The position numbers and the translations under genes are program-made. The notes beneath the pieces were generated by a model, which was given only the letters and a program-made list of their open reading frames with translations, did no database searches and was not told the origin of the DNA. This document shows, piece by piece, positions 34,529 through 43,421 of a DNA stretch of 64,000 nt. This DNA comes from Alphaproteobacteria bacterium 32-64-14. GTDB taxonomy: Bacteria; Pseudomonadota; Alphaproteobacteria; Caulobacterales; Hyphomonadaceae. Location of the stretch: the NCBI GenBank assembly GCA_002280725.1, contig NCEM01000020.1:39714-103713 (forward strand), given 5' to 3'. The stretch's first letter is position 1. Each line of letters begins with the position of its first letter.

Positions 34529-35608
34529 CTAGCGCTTGAGGCCTGCGAGCAGGCGCACAAGCTCTGCCTGGCGATGGACATCGAGCTTGCGGAAGATGGC
34601 GCCGATCTGCTTGCGCACGGTGGTTTCCGCAACGCCGCGCGCAATGGCGATATCGGCGGCTTCATCGCCCTCGAAGATCGCGGCGGCGACCTGCGCCTCT
34701 GCAAGCGTGAGCCCGAACAGCGTCTGGAGTTCGTCTGCGATGCCCGCGCTTGTGCCGCCGAGATCAGACAGCGTGAGCAACAGCGTGCCGCCCGGCAGCG
34801 CGTCCAGCGCGGGCCCGAGTACGCAGGAGACCGTGACGAGCACCTGACGGCGGCGGCCGCGACCACGCAGCAGGAAACGGCGGCGAACAAGTGGCGCATC
34901 GGGCGTGCGGGCTGCGAGCGTCAGCGCGCCAAGCGCCGCCGCATCATCGGGGTTTGCGCTCCACAGGCGGCGCTCACGCACGCCAAGGTCTGCGCCGAAG
35001 ATGCGTTCGGCGGCGGGCGTCACTGCGTTGACGCGACCATCGCGGTCGAGAACGATCGCGGGAGAGCCGGTTTTGTCGAGCGCATCGATCAGCCATTGGG
35101 CGCGCGAATGCTGCCACCGCGTTGCCAGCGAAGCGGTGTGCATTGCGGTGCGCGCGATGCGGACAAAGTTGGCGGCGTCTTCACCTTCGATCACGCCCTT
35201 GTCCTCGCCCCGCGCGGCGAAGCAGAACCACTCCTCGCGGCCATCCAGATCGAAGCGCATGCCAGCCGAATGGGCCATGCGCTGAGGAACGAAGAGGTCG
35301 TTGTAGATCGCGGTGCGCTTGCGTTCGGCCTCGCCGATCACGCGGTGGTCGAGGAAGAGCGTGTTGAGCGGCAGCTTGCGCTCGACCTTGGCGCGGTAGT
35401 CGACGTCGAACCAACCGTCCTTGAAATAGGCGGCGATACCTTCGCGCTGTTCGGGTGAGACGATGAAGGCCGGCCGCTCTAGGTTCGAGCTGACCAGGGA
35501 GAGGTTATCCAGACCGATCATGCGGGCGGCTGCGCCCATGGCGTCGGGCAATCCCTCGGGGCGGGAAATACACGCCTCAAGCAGCGCTTCTGCCGCCGCA
35601 ACACGCAC
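34529..35608 (-). CDS. LuxR-type transcriptional regulator with PAS-like domain
   Basis: 359 residues from GTG 35608, which has AGGAG 6 bases upstream; a TTG at 35623 lacks a binding site. The C-terminal ~65 residues are a GerE/LuxR HTH (LFGLTLAEAQVAAAIFEGDEAADIAIARGVAETTVRKQIGAIFRKLDVHRQAELVRLL). The middle carries a PAS-like segment (GSPAIVLDRDGRVNAVTPAAERIFG). The N-terminal part has no recognised sensor. It resembles regulators of this type that lack an obvious receiver domain. The adjacent region 35609-36012 is gene-free, so its target may be elsewhere. Confidence 0.88.
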   Translation of the reverse strand: MRVAAAEALLEACISRPEGLPDAMGAAARMIGLDNLSLVSSNLERPAFIVSPEQREGIAAYFKDGWFDVDYRAKVERKLPLNTLFLDHRVIGEAERKRTAIYNDLFVPQRMAHSAGMRFDLDGREEWFCFAARGEDKGVIEGEDAANFVRIARTAMHTASLATRWQHSRAQWLIDALDKTGSPAIVLDRDGRVNAVTPAAERIFGADLGVRERRLWSANPDDAAALGALTLAARTPDAPLVRRRFLLRGRGRRRQVLVTVSCVLGPALDALPGGTLLLTLSDLGGTSAGIADELQTLFGLTLAEAQVAAAIFEGDEAADIAIARGVAETTVRKQIGAIFRKLDVHRQAELVRLLAGLKR

Positions 35609-36012
35609 GCCTTGCTCCTGCAAGAAACGGATCCGGATACCCGTTATTCAAACCATAGGAGCAAGTGAGCGGCGTCAGCAATACAGGGCGACGCCACGTG
35701 GGACGCCCTGTCGCATGCCTGCAGCACACGTCAGGCATTGCCGCGCAGGGAAAGTGTAGCGATAAACCCGGCTTCTGAGGCCCGTCCCCCCAACCCAGGG
35801 CCGAGGAAACAGGGGGCGCCGGGCAACCGGCGCCCTCGACGTTTCAAGGCGCTGCGTCCGGCTCTGTCCCCACGAGCAGATCGCAACGCGCTGGTGGGTC
35901 GGCCCGTCCCAGGCAACGCCAGCGTCTGTCTGGATACGAGACCGCAAACCGGGCGGCTATTGCCTGAATTGGGTATGTGTAAACCGCACAGGCGGACGGA
36001 CGGTCTTGCCGC
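35609..36012. other. 404-base gene-free, hairpin-rich region
   Basis: No convincing coding frame. It contains several complementary segments, the clearest being a 9-bp stem with a GCAA loop at 35814-35835, plus a direct repeat GGCCCGTCCC at about 35779 and 35908. It separates the regulator from ppk2. It may encode a structured small RNA, but I could not match it to 6S, RNase P, tmRNA or SRP RNA by eye. Confidence 0.4.
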
Positions 36013-36849
36013 CTAGTCGATGCTGAACTGGTCGAGGCGATAGCCCGGATCGGGGTAGGTCGGCTTCATCGCTTCCAGTTCACCGCGGATGAGGCGCGCA
36101 GCGATGGCGTCGCGCCGGGTGCGGCTGTCTGCGGGAACGACGTGCCAGGGCGCATGGGCGGTCGAGCAACGCTGCAGCGCCGTCTCGTAGGCTTCCTGGT
36201 ACTTTTCCCACAGCTTCCGGTCCTCGAGATCACTGGGATTGAACTTCCAGCGCTTCTCGGGAACTTCCAGCCGCTCCTTCAATCGCTCGCCCTGCTCCTC
36301 CTTCGAGATGTGGAGCATGAGTTTCAGAACGCGCGTGCCGTTTTCGTGCAGCATCTTCTCGAAGGCGTTGATCTGTTCGTAGCGCTGTTCGACCTGCTTG
36401 GGCGGGGCAAGGTTGCGCACCTTCACCACCAGCACATCCTCGTACTGCGAGCGGTTGAAGACGTGGATGTAGCCCTTCTTCGGCGCGCGCACGTGGAGGC
36501 GCCACAGATAGTCGTGAGCGATCTCCTCCTCGGTGGGTTTGCCGAAGCCGAACACGTTGACGCCGAGCGGGCTGGTATACTTGAAGCATTCCTTGGTCGT
36601 GCCGTCCTTGCCCGACGTGTCGATGCCCTGCATCACCACCAGAAGCGCACCCGCCTTGCAAGCAAACATCTTGTCCTGCAGGTCGTTGATGGCGAGCGCG
36701 TCCTCGTCCAGGGAGGCCTTTGCATCCTTCTTCGACTCGAAGATCGCATCGCCCTTGGTGGGACGCTCCTTCAGCGAAAAAGACTTGGACTTCTTCGGAT
36801 CCACGACTGTGGCTACGCGGACGGCGTCGATGGAAGGCTGGTCGGACAT
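36013..36849 (-). CDS. ppk2: Polyphosphate kinase 2 family protein
   Basis: 278 residues from ATG 36849 (GGAG 8 bases upstream). Walker A-type GIDTSGKDGT at 75-84, then FKYTSPLGVNVFGFGKPTEEEIAHDYLWRLH and the Walker B region FNRSQYEDVLVVKV; the lid motif lies in LMLHISKEEQGERLKERLE. PPK2 enzymes transfer phosphate between polyphosphate and nucleotides, often making ATP or ADP from AMP or ADP. Class I or II cannot be told with certainty by eye. Cytosolic. Confidence 0.93.
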   Translation of the reverse strand: MSDQPSIDAVRVATVVDPKKSKSFSLKERPTKGDAIFESKKDAKASLDEDALAINDLQDKMFACKAGALLVVMQGIDTSGKDGTTKECFKYTSPLGVNVFGFGKPTEEEIAHDYLWRLHVRAPKKGYIHVFNRSQYEDVLVVKVRNLAPPKQVEQRYEQINAFEKMLHENGTRVLKLMLHISKEEQGERLKERLEVPEKRWKFNPSDLEDRKLWEKYQEAYETALQRCSTAHAPWHVVPADSRTRRDAIAARLIRGELEAMKPTYPDPGYRLDQFSID

Positions 36850-36949
36850 CGCAAACTCCGGTCTGGGCAAGCGAACCTAGCGCCAGATCGCCGGGGAGTC
36901 CCAATCTTCGCCAGCCGGGCGAACACGCCCCATAGGGCGGCGCCTCAAA

Positions 36950-36984
36950 GCGAAAGGGCGGCCCGTTTCCAGGCCGCCCTCTCT
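36950..36984 (-). terminator. Terminator of rpsD
   Basis: AGGGCGGCC (36955-36963) pairs with GGCCGCCCT (36972-36980). Read leftward the stem is followed by TTTCGCTTT, ending the rpsD transcript before ppk2. Confidence 0.85.
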
Positions 36985-37008
36985 CGTGTTCCAACTGCGT
37001 GGTTCGCT

Positions 37009-37626
37009 TTACGACGAGTAGTATTCGACCACGAGGTTCGGTTCCATGCGGGCCGCGTACGGGATGTCCGACAGCGTCGGCATGCGCACGAACTTGGCGG
37101 TCGCGGCCTTGGTGTCGACTTCGACGTATTCCGGCACGTCGCGCTCGCCCGAGCCCATGGCTTCGATGAGCAGCGCCATGTTGCGCGACTTCTCGCGGAC
37201 CTGGACGATGTCGCCCGGTTTCACGATCATCGAGCCGATGTTGGCTTTCTTGCCGTTCAGCGTGATGTGGCCGTGGTTCACGAACTGGCGAGCCGCGAAG
37301 ATCGTCGGCACGAACTTGGCGCGGTAGACGACCGTGTCGAGACGCGACTCAAGCAGACCGACCAGCAGCTCGGCGGTGTTGCCGACGCGGCGGGCAGCTT
37401 CTTCGTAGGTCTTGCGGAACTGTTTTTCCGTGATGTCGCCGTAGAAGCCCTTGAGCTTCTGCTTGGCCATCAGCTGGATGCCGAAGTCCGACGGCTTGTT
37501 GGCGCGACGGGCGCCGTGCTGGCCGGGGCGAGACTGGCGCTTGTTGATCGGGGATTTCGGACGACCCCAGACGTTTTCACCAACGCGGCGGTCGAGTTTG
37601 TACTTGGCGTTCTGGCGCCTGGACAT
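37009..37626 (-). CDS. rpsD: 30S ribosomal protein S4
   Basis: 205 residues, full length, from ATG 37626 (AGAGG upstream). The N-terminal helical region ([18 protein letters not shown]) is followed by the S4 RNA-binding domain: [62 protein letters not shown]. It binds 16S rRNA early in 30S assembly and is encoded as a stand-alone gene here, as is common in alphaproteobacteria. Confidence 0.98.
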   Translation of the reverse strand: MSRRQNAKYKLDRRVGENVWGRPKSPINKRQSRPGQHGARRANKPSDFGIQLMAKQKLKGFYGDITEKQFRKTYEEAARRVGNTAELLVGLLESRLDTVVYRAKFVPTIFAARQFVNHGHITLNGKKANIGSMIVKPGDIVQVREKSRNMALLIEAMGSGERDVPEYVEVDTKAATAKFVRMPTLSDIPYAARMEPNLVVEYYSS

Positions 37627-37921
37627 GGTAGCCTCTTCTTCGATGCGCTCCGGCGGGACCCTCATGGCCCACGCGATCTCAACGGCGGTGTCGCATCACC
37701 CGTTATTTTCCGGCCTTCCAACAATAGCCTTGGCGAGCGCGGAAGCGGGCAAGAACAGGATTATCCCCTTAAAGTCAACCCAAGTCGGGTCCGACCGGGC
37801 CCGCTCTCTGCCCTGTGACCTCTGGCAGCGCCCCGGCAGCATTGCCGGACCTGACCTAAGGGCATTAGAATAGACGGTATGCCGCCTCGATGCGGCACAT
37901 AATAATAACCGGGAGCCCGCC

Positions 37922-39013
37922 GTGCGACTTGCCATTGCCCTCATTCTTGGAACGACGCTTTCCGCCGGCGGCCTGACTGCCTACGCGCAGACCCCGGCAG
38001 CCGCGCCGGCCGCGGCCGACGCCCCCTACAAGGCCCCGCGCCTGGCCATCGGCCAGCCCGACCTGCAGGGCGTGTGGAGCAACGCCTCGCTCACCACGCT
38101 GACCCGCCCGACGGGCCTTGGCGATCGCCTTGTCTACACGGACGACGAAGTCGCCAAGCTGGAAGGCAACGTCCAGATCGAGATCGAGGAAGGCAACCAG
38201 CCAACCGATCCGAACGCCTCCGCGACCTATGTCGCGCCCTCGTCCGTGCAGCGTCCCGAATTCGCGGCCGCCGGCGGCGCGGTCGGCGGTTACAACCGCG
38301 GCTGGCTCGATCCGGGCAACCATGTGATGCGCGTCAATGGCGAACCGCGCACGTCGATCCTCACCACCGCGAATGGCATGCCGCCGCAGCGCAAGGCGAC
38401 CGCCTCCAACGGCGCTTCGCCCGCCATGCCGGCCGGCTCCAACTCGTTCGACAGCTATGAGCGCCGCTCGGCTGGCGAGCGCTGCATCGTTTCCTTTGGA
38501 CGCAATGGCGGCCCGCCGATGCTGGCGAACGGGTTTTACAATAATAACTACCAGTTCGTTCAGTCGCCCGATCACGTCGTGATCACGGTGGAGATGAACC
38601 ACGATGCGCGTATCGTGCGTCTCAACTCCAAACACCGCACCGATGGCATTCGCCCGTATTTCGGCGACGCGATCGGCTGGTGGGATGGCGACACGCTGGT
38701 GGTCGAAACGACGAACATCCCCCGTTCGCAGCAGTTCATGGGATCGTGGGAAAACCTCAAGGTGACCGAGCGCTTCACGCGCGTCGGCGAGGATCGCCTG
38801 CAATACTCCTTCAAGATCGAAGATCCGACGTTCTGGGATGCGCCGTGGGGTGGCGAATACGAGTTCGCCCCGCTGGGCCAGCCGATCTATGAATACGCCT
38901 GCCACGAAGGCAACCACGCCCTTCCCGGCATCCTGATGGGTGAGCGCGTGAAGGAATGGGAAGCGGAAGCTGCCGCCGCCAAGCCTGCGAAGCCCGCCAA
39001 GCCCACCCGCTAA
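37922..39013 (+). CDS. Exported GKPDFQGVW-family protein, copy D
   Basis: 363 residues from GTG 37922 (GGAG 6 bases upstream), with a Sec signal peptide (cleavage near AYAQ). Family motifs in order: GQPDLQGVWSN, ERCIVSFGRNGGPPML, QFVQSPDHVVITVEMNHDARI, WWDGDTLVVETTN, ERFTR, FKIEDPTFWDAPW and YACHEGNHALPGIL. It is nearest to copy B at 8849-9892. It is convergent with a TonB-dependent receptor gene and is the only member outside the 3.5-12 kb block. The C terminus ends in a Lys/Pro/Ala repeat (AKPAKPAKPTR). Function unknown. Confidence 0.8.
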   Translation: MRLAIALILGTTLSAGGLTAYAQTPAAAPAAADAPYKAPRLAIGQPDLQGVWSNASLTTLTRPTGLGDRLVYTDDEVAKLEGNVQIEIEEGNQPTDPNASATYVAPSSVQRPEFAAAGGAVGGYNRGWLDPGNHVMRVNGEPRTSILTTANGMPPQRKATASNGASPAMPAGSNSFDSYERRSAGERCIVSFGRNGGPPMLANGFYNNNYQFVQSPDHVVITVEMNHDARIVRLNSKHRTDGIRPYFGDAIGWWDGDTLVVETTNIPRSQQFMGSWENLKVTERFTRVGEDRLQYSFKIEDPTFWDAPWGGEYEFAPLGQPIYEYACHEGNHALPGILMGERVKEWEAEAAAAKPAKPAKPTR

Positions 39014-39037
39014 GGGCCAGCAACACTCCAGACGAAG

Positions 39038-39068
39038 AACGGCGCGTGGTCACCCCACGCGCCGTTTT
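39038..39068. terminator. Bidirectional terminator between copy D and the TonB receptor
   Basis: ACGGCGCGTGG (39039-39049) pairs with CCACGCGCCGT (39055-39065), loop of five bases, followed by TTTCC rightward. Confidence 0.85.
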
Positions 39069-39088
39069 CCTGTCCGGTATCCTGCCAG

Positions 39089-41548
39089 CTATTGAATGTC
39101 CCAGTTGAACCGGACGCCGATGGCGCGCGGCGGCAGGATGTTCGTGTAGTAGGATCGCACCGAAGCGCCGCTCACGGTCTGGTTGGACAGGCTCGTGCCG
39201 GTGACGCCCGTCTCGGCAAACTCGTCGAACAGGTTGTTGGCGAAGAGCGCCGCCTTCCAGCCGCCGGCGTCGTACACCACCGAAGCGTTGGCGATGCCGA
39301 ACGCATCGAGCGTGAGGCCGGAGCCGCGGCCGCCAGCGCGCGAGAGCACGTCGTCCTGCCACGCATAGCCGAAGTTCCACAGCAGGTCGCCGTCCATGAA
39401 GGGCTGCTCGTAGGTGGCGAACAGCGAGAACTGGTTTTCCGGCGAGCCCGGCAGGCGGTCGCCCGCCTGGCCATCCTCGAACGCCGTTCCAAATCCGGGC
39501 GGCGTGATCGTGCGCACAAGATCCGGCACGGCGGCCGTCAGTTTCGACTGCGTATAGCTGTAGCTGCCGCGCACGCTGAACTGATCGGTCACCTGCCAGT
39601 TGCCCGACAGCTCCAGGCCTTTCGACTCGGCGCCTTCGGCGTTGACCGTGATCGGGATCGACGCATTTACCGTGGCCGAGGCGACCTGCGGATCGACCCA
39701 GTCGATGAAGTAGACCGCCGTGTTGAAGATCAGGTCGCCACCGAGCCACGTCGATTTTGCGCCGATCTCATAGTTGTTGGTCTTGTCGGCGGTGTACTGC
39801 CGCTCGTCCCTGTCGGAGATGTCGACCGGATTGGGGCCGAACTGCTGGCCGGGCGCGAGCGCGCAGGCGCCTTGCGGCGATCCGGGCACGAACGGCCCGC
39901 AGGTTCCAAGACCATTCGAGTTACCGATGCGATATCCCTGGCTTGCCGTCGCATAGACCAGCAGGTCCGGGTTGACGTCCCAGGCGATGTTGAACTTGCC
40001 GAGCACGCCATCGTCCTGCTGGCCGAGCGCCGGATCGAAGGGCTGGTTGCCGATCTCGTCGAGGCCCGGCGCAACGAAGGCCGGATCAAACAGCGGGAAG
40101 TCGACCGCGCTATATTCCTTCAGCTCATACTCGTAGGCTCGGAGACCAAGCGTCACTGTGAGGCTGTCGGTGATGTCGTAGCCGACCTCGCCGAACAGGG
40201 CCTGCTCGACCAGATTGATGCGCGACTGCGAGTAGTATTCGAGATCGTCCGGCCGGTTGAAGCCGGCAAAGGCCGCATATCCCGGCGTGAATTCAGCCGA
40301 ATACCCGACAGCATCGAACTCGTTGTAGAACGCGCCGACGATCCAGCTCAGCGGACCTTCGGTTGTCGAGACGAGGCGAATCTCCTCGTTGAAGCGCTCC
40401 TCTTCCCCTGCCTCGCGCGTGTAGGCCGCGAAGGTCGGGAAGGCCTCGTAGCTGTATTCCAGAGAGATCAGCAGGTCGGTCTGGTCGCGCTGGCCCAGTT
40501 CCGAGTACTTGCTGAAGCCTGTGGCGGACGTGAGTTCGGCAAAACCGAGGTCTGCCGTTACTTCCAGAGCCAGCAGCTCGTTCTTGAGGTCGTTCGGCTC
40601 AAGGAAACGCTTCGTGTTTTCGTACCGACCAACGTTGGGCAACACGCCCCGCGCACTGGAAATGCGGCGGCCGCCGATTTCCGCGTCCTGATAGTAGTAG
40701 GTCAGCGTGCCATCGAGCCAGTCCAACGGCGCCCAGCGCGCGGCGAGACGGCCGGAGAGCACGTCCTCGCTGTCCACATCCTCAACACGCCGGAGGTTTG
40801 CCGCGACGGCGGCGGGGCTGGCAAAGTTGGGATCGGGATCGGACACGCCTGGCTGCAGGACAATGTAGGGCTGGTCGACGAAGCCGCTGTCGCTTGCGAG
40901 ATCGATAGAGCCGCGAATGGCAAAGTTGTCGGTCACGGTCTTGTTGAACGTGAATCCCACGTCCGTGCTGATGCTTTCAGCCTCGGAGTACTGATAGGCC
41001 TTGGCACGGACCGAGAGCGTGTCGCCCGAGAAGCTGGGGCGGTTGGGAATGTAGCGGATCGCGCCGCCGAGCGTGCCCGCTCCGTACAGCGTGCCCTGCG
41101 GCCCGAGCAGAACCTCGACGCGCTGCATGTCATTCAGCTTCAGATCGACGAAAACCGGGATCTCGCCCAGATACGTGGCGACCGTGCCGCCGCCGTCATT
41201 GTTGCCGTCTCCCGGCCCGATCGGGTCGGCGTTGAGGCCGCGCACGATGATCGGGTTGCCCTGGCGCCCGCCGCGATCCACAACGTTGATGCCCGGCACA
41301 TAGGCCAGCACGTCCGCAATATCGGTGAAGCCCTGCTCCTCGATCTGCGCGCCGCCGACGGCCGCGATGTTGAGCGGGGTGTCCTGCACATTTTCTTCGC
41401 GCCGCGATGCGGTCACTACGACGACGTCGCGCTGGTCATCCTCAGCGGCGACCGGGCCGGTCTGGGCTAACGCACTCGGCAGGCAAGACAGGGCGGCGAA
41501 CGCCATGATCGCAGTGCTTGCCGAGAGCTTCAAAAGTCGCTTGTTCAT
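39089..41548 (-). CDS. TonB-dependent outer-membrane receptor
   Basis: 819 residues from ATG 41548 (GGAAAG 8 bases upstream); an open extension to 41701 is not needed. Signal peptide ends ALAQT, followed by the plug domain with VVVTASRREENVQDTPLNIAAVG and LLGPQGTLYGAGTLGGAIRYIPNRP. The remainder is a beta-barrel ending IGVRFNWDIQ; the last residue is Gln rather than the usual aromatic. It would import an unknown large or scarce nutrient (siderophore, vitamin, sugar or similar). Divergent from the TPR-sulfotransferase gene. Confidence 0.94.
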   Translation of the reverse strand: MNKRLLKLSASTAIMAFAALSCLPSALAQTGPVAAEDDQRDVVVVTASRREENVQDTPLNIAAVGGAQIEEQGFTDIADVLAYVPGINVVDRGGRQGNPIIVRGLNADPIGPGDGNNDGGGTVATYLGEIPVFVDLKLNDMQRVEVLLGPQGTLYGAGTLGGAIRYIPNRPSFSGDTLSVRAKAYQYSEAESISTDVGFTFNKTVTDNFAIRGSIDLASDSGFVDQPYIVLQPGVSDPDPNFASPAAVAANLRRVEDVDSEDVLSGRLAARWAPLDWLDGTLTYYYQDAEIGGRRISSARGVLPNVGRYENTKRFLEPNDLKNELLALEVTADLGFAELTSATGFSKYSELGQRDQTDLLISLEYSYEAFPTFAAYTREAGEEERFNEEIRLVSTTEGPLSWIVGAFYNEFDAVGYSAEFTPGYAAFAGFNRPDDLEYYSQSRINLVEQALFGEVGYDITDSLTVTLGLRAYEYELKEYSAVDFPLFDPAFVAPGLDEIGNQPFDPALGQQDDGVLGKFNIAWDVNPDLLVYATASQGYRIGNSNGLGTCGPFVPGSPQGACALAPGQQFGPNPVDISDRDERQYTADKTNNYEIGAKSTWLGGDLIFNTAVYFIDWVDPQVASATVNASIPITVNAEGAESKGLELSGNWQVTDQFSVRGSYSYTQSKLTAAVPDLVRTITPPGFGTAFEDGQAGDRLPGSPENQFSLFATYEQPFMDGDLLWNFGYAWQDDVLSRAGGRGSGLTLDAFGIANASVVYDAGGWKAALFANNLFDEFAETGVTGTSLSNQTVSGASVRSYYTNILPPRAIGVRFNWDIQ

Positions 41549-41656
41549 GGGTTGCTTTCCAAAAGAGCGTCCTGACCTTGCAGCAATAAAAAGGCCCTCG
41601 CCGGCAACACACAATCCCTGCCGCGAGGGCAGTAGGGTTTTCCAGAACGCTGAACT

Positions 41657-43300
41657 ATGTTGAGTCACCCGATGCCTAGTTCTCCACCATCTGGCGCCCA
41701 AGAACTTGCCCGTATCCTTGCGTCAGCGGGGAATCACGTGGCGGCGGGCCGCTATGAAGCTGGTCACGCAGCGTGCATGGAGGCGCTGAAGCGGGCGCCG
41801 AACTCGGGCGAGGCCTATCTCCTGCTCGGCGTGATCGCGGGCGAATATCAAAACCACGCCAGGGCGATCGAACTGATGGACAGGGCTGTGGCCCTCGCCC
41901 CCCGCCACATCCAGGCGCTGGCGCTGGGTTTCAAGGCGCGCAACCTGACGGCGCTCAATCGCCGGGGCGAGGCGCTGGAGACGGCAGAGGCTTCCGCGGC
42001 GCTGGACCCGCGCGATGCACAGACGCTGGACATGCTCGGCGTGGTGTTCACCCGGGCGGGTCTGCATGAACGCGCCGCGCCCTTCTATGAGCGTGCAGCC
42101 GCGATTCAGGGAACGCCGGGACAGTTCTACAATCTCGGCGCGGCGCTGCAGTTCATCGGCCGCTTCGAGGAGGCGCGTGCGGCCTATCGCAAGTGCATCG
42201 CCAAGGCGCCTCACCATGCGCAAGCCTGGTCGAGTCTGACGCAGATCAGCAAGGCCACGCGCGAGCAGAACGACATTCCCGCGCTGGAGGCAGCGTTCGC
42301 GGCGCGCAGCGGACATTGGGAGGATGGCCTCAATCTTGGCCATGCGCTCGCCAAGTCATTCGAGGACATTGGCGATCCCGCCTCGGCGATGGCATGGCTC
42401 GATCGCGGCAAAGCAAAACGCAGGACCGTGCAGCCTTATACCGCCGCCTTCGACCACGACCTGTTCGCGGCAGCGATGCGCAGTGCGACCCTGCCCCCCG
42501 CCGTCGGGGCAGGCGCCGCCGGCTATCGCGACGCAGCGCCGATCTTCGTGGTCGGCATGCCGCGCACCGGCACAACGCTGGTCGACAGGATCCTTTCAAG
42601 CCACAGCGAGGTGACCTCAGCGGGAGAACTGAGCGACTTCTCGCTGGTGATGAAGCGGATGGCGAAGACACGCTCACCCTACGTGCTCGATGCGGAAACG
42701 CTCGACGTGGCGGCGGGTCTCGATCCTGCTGCGATCGCCGAAGCCTATGTGCGCCGGGTGCGCGAGACGCTGAACCTCACCGGCCGGTTCGTCGACAAGA
42801 TGCCGCTCAACGTGTTCGTGGCGGCGCATCTGCTGCGCGCCCTGCCGGACGCGCGCGTGATATGTCTCCAGAGACATCCAGCGGACACTGTTCTGGCCAA
42901 CTACAGACAACTGTTCTCGACCCAGTTCTCATATTACGCCTACGCCTTCGATCTTGCCGACACCGCGCGCTACTTCGTGCAGTTCGACAGGCTGGTGCGG
43001 GCGTTCGCGGCGAACCTGCAGGCGGAGAGGTTCCGTGTCGTCAAGTATGAGAACATGGTCAGCGATTTCGAGGCGGAGGTCCGCAGTCTGCTGGGCTTCT
43101 GTGGCCTCTCATTCGAGCCCGCATGCCTTGATTTCCACGAGAACACGGCCCCTGTCGCGACCGCGAGCGCAGCGCAGGTGCGCCAGCCGCTCTACACATC
43201 GGCGCTGGCGCGATGGAAGCGCTATCGGCCTGCGCTCGATCCCGCCATCGCGATATTGGTGGAAGCCGGCTGCATGAGCGCGGACGAAGCGGCGGGCTGA
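41657..43300 (+). CDS. TPR-sulfotransferase fusion protein
   Basis: 547 residues. The N-terminal ~240 hold repeated TPR units (EAYLLLGVIAGEYQNHARAIELMDRAVALAPRHI and so on). The C-terminal ~260 are a sulfotransferase domain with the 5'-phosphosulfate loop PIFVVGMPRTGTTLVDRILSSHSEV and the 3'-phosphate segment RHPADTVLANYRQLF. It would transfer sulfate from PAPS to an acceptor presented by the TPR scaffold. No signal peptide. ATG 41657 or 41672 are both possible. Such fusions are common in Sphingomonad and Caulobacter relatives but few have known substrates. Confidence 0.92.
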   Translation: MLSHPMPSSPPSGAQELARILASAGNHVAAGRYEAGHAACMEALKRAPNSGEAYLLLGVIAGEYQNHARAIELMDRAVALAPRHIQALALGFKARNLTALNRRGEALETAEASAALDPRDAQTLDMLGVVFTRAGLHERAAPFYERAAAIQGTPGQFYNLGAALQFIGRFEEARAAYRKCIAKAPHHAQAWSSLTQISKATREQNDIPALEAAFAARSGHWEDGLNLGHALAKSFEDIGDPASAMAWLDRGKAKRRTVQPYTAAFDHDLFAAAMRSATLPPAVGAGAAGYRDAAPIFVVGMPRTGTTLVDRILSSHSEVTSAGELSDFSLVMKRMAKTRSPYVLDAETLDVAAGLDPAAIAEAYVRRVRETLNLTGRFVDKMPLNVFVAAHLLRALPDARVICLQRHPADTVLANYRQLFSTQFSYYAYAFDLADTARYFVQFDRLVRAFAANLQAERFRVVKYENMVSDFEAEVRSLLGFCGLSFEPACLDFHENTAPVATASAAQVRQPLYTSALARWKRYRPALDPAIAILVEAGCMSADEAAG

Positions 43301-43421
43301 ACTTTCGCGCGAAGGGAACGATCAGGTTTCCGAATTACTTCGTACGATGACACCGCTCGCACTTGAAAAGCGAGTGCAAATCGCAAATGTGGTCGCCTTG
43401 TCTGGACGCCCTCTCTTGGGC

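Noticed and set aside
35640..36010. tmRNA, RNase P, SRP or 6S RNA in the gene-free region
   Set aside because: I could not find their conserved cores on either strand; only generic hairpins are seen.
39092..41470. A 792-codon rightward open frame opposite the TonB receptor
   Set aside because: Arg/His/Val-rich antisense of a secure receptor gene, with no ribosome binding site or domain.
43300..43421. Manganese (yybP-ykoY) riboswitch before the TerC gene
   Set aside because: The conserved GGGGAGUA-type core and paired helices are absent; only a short incidental hairpin is visible.
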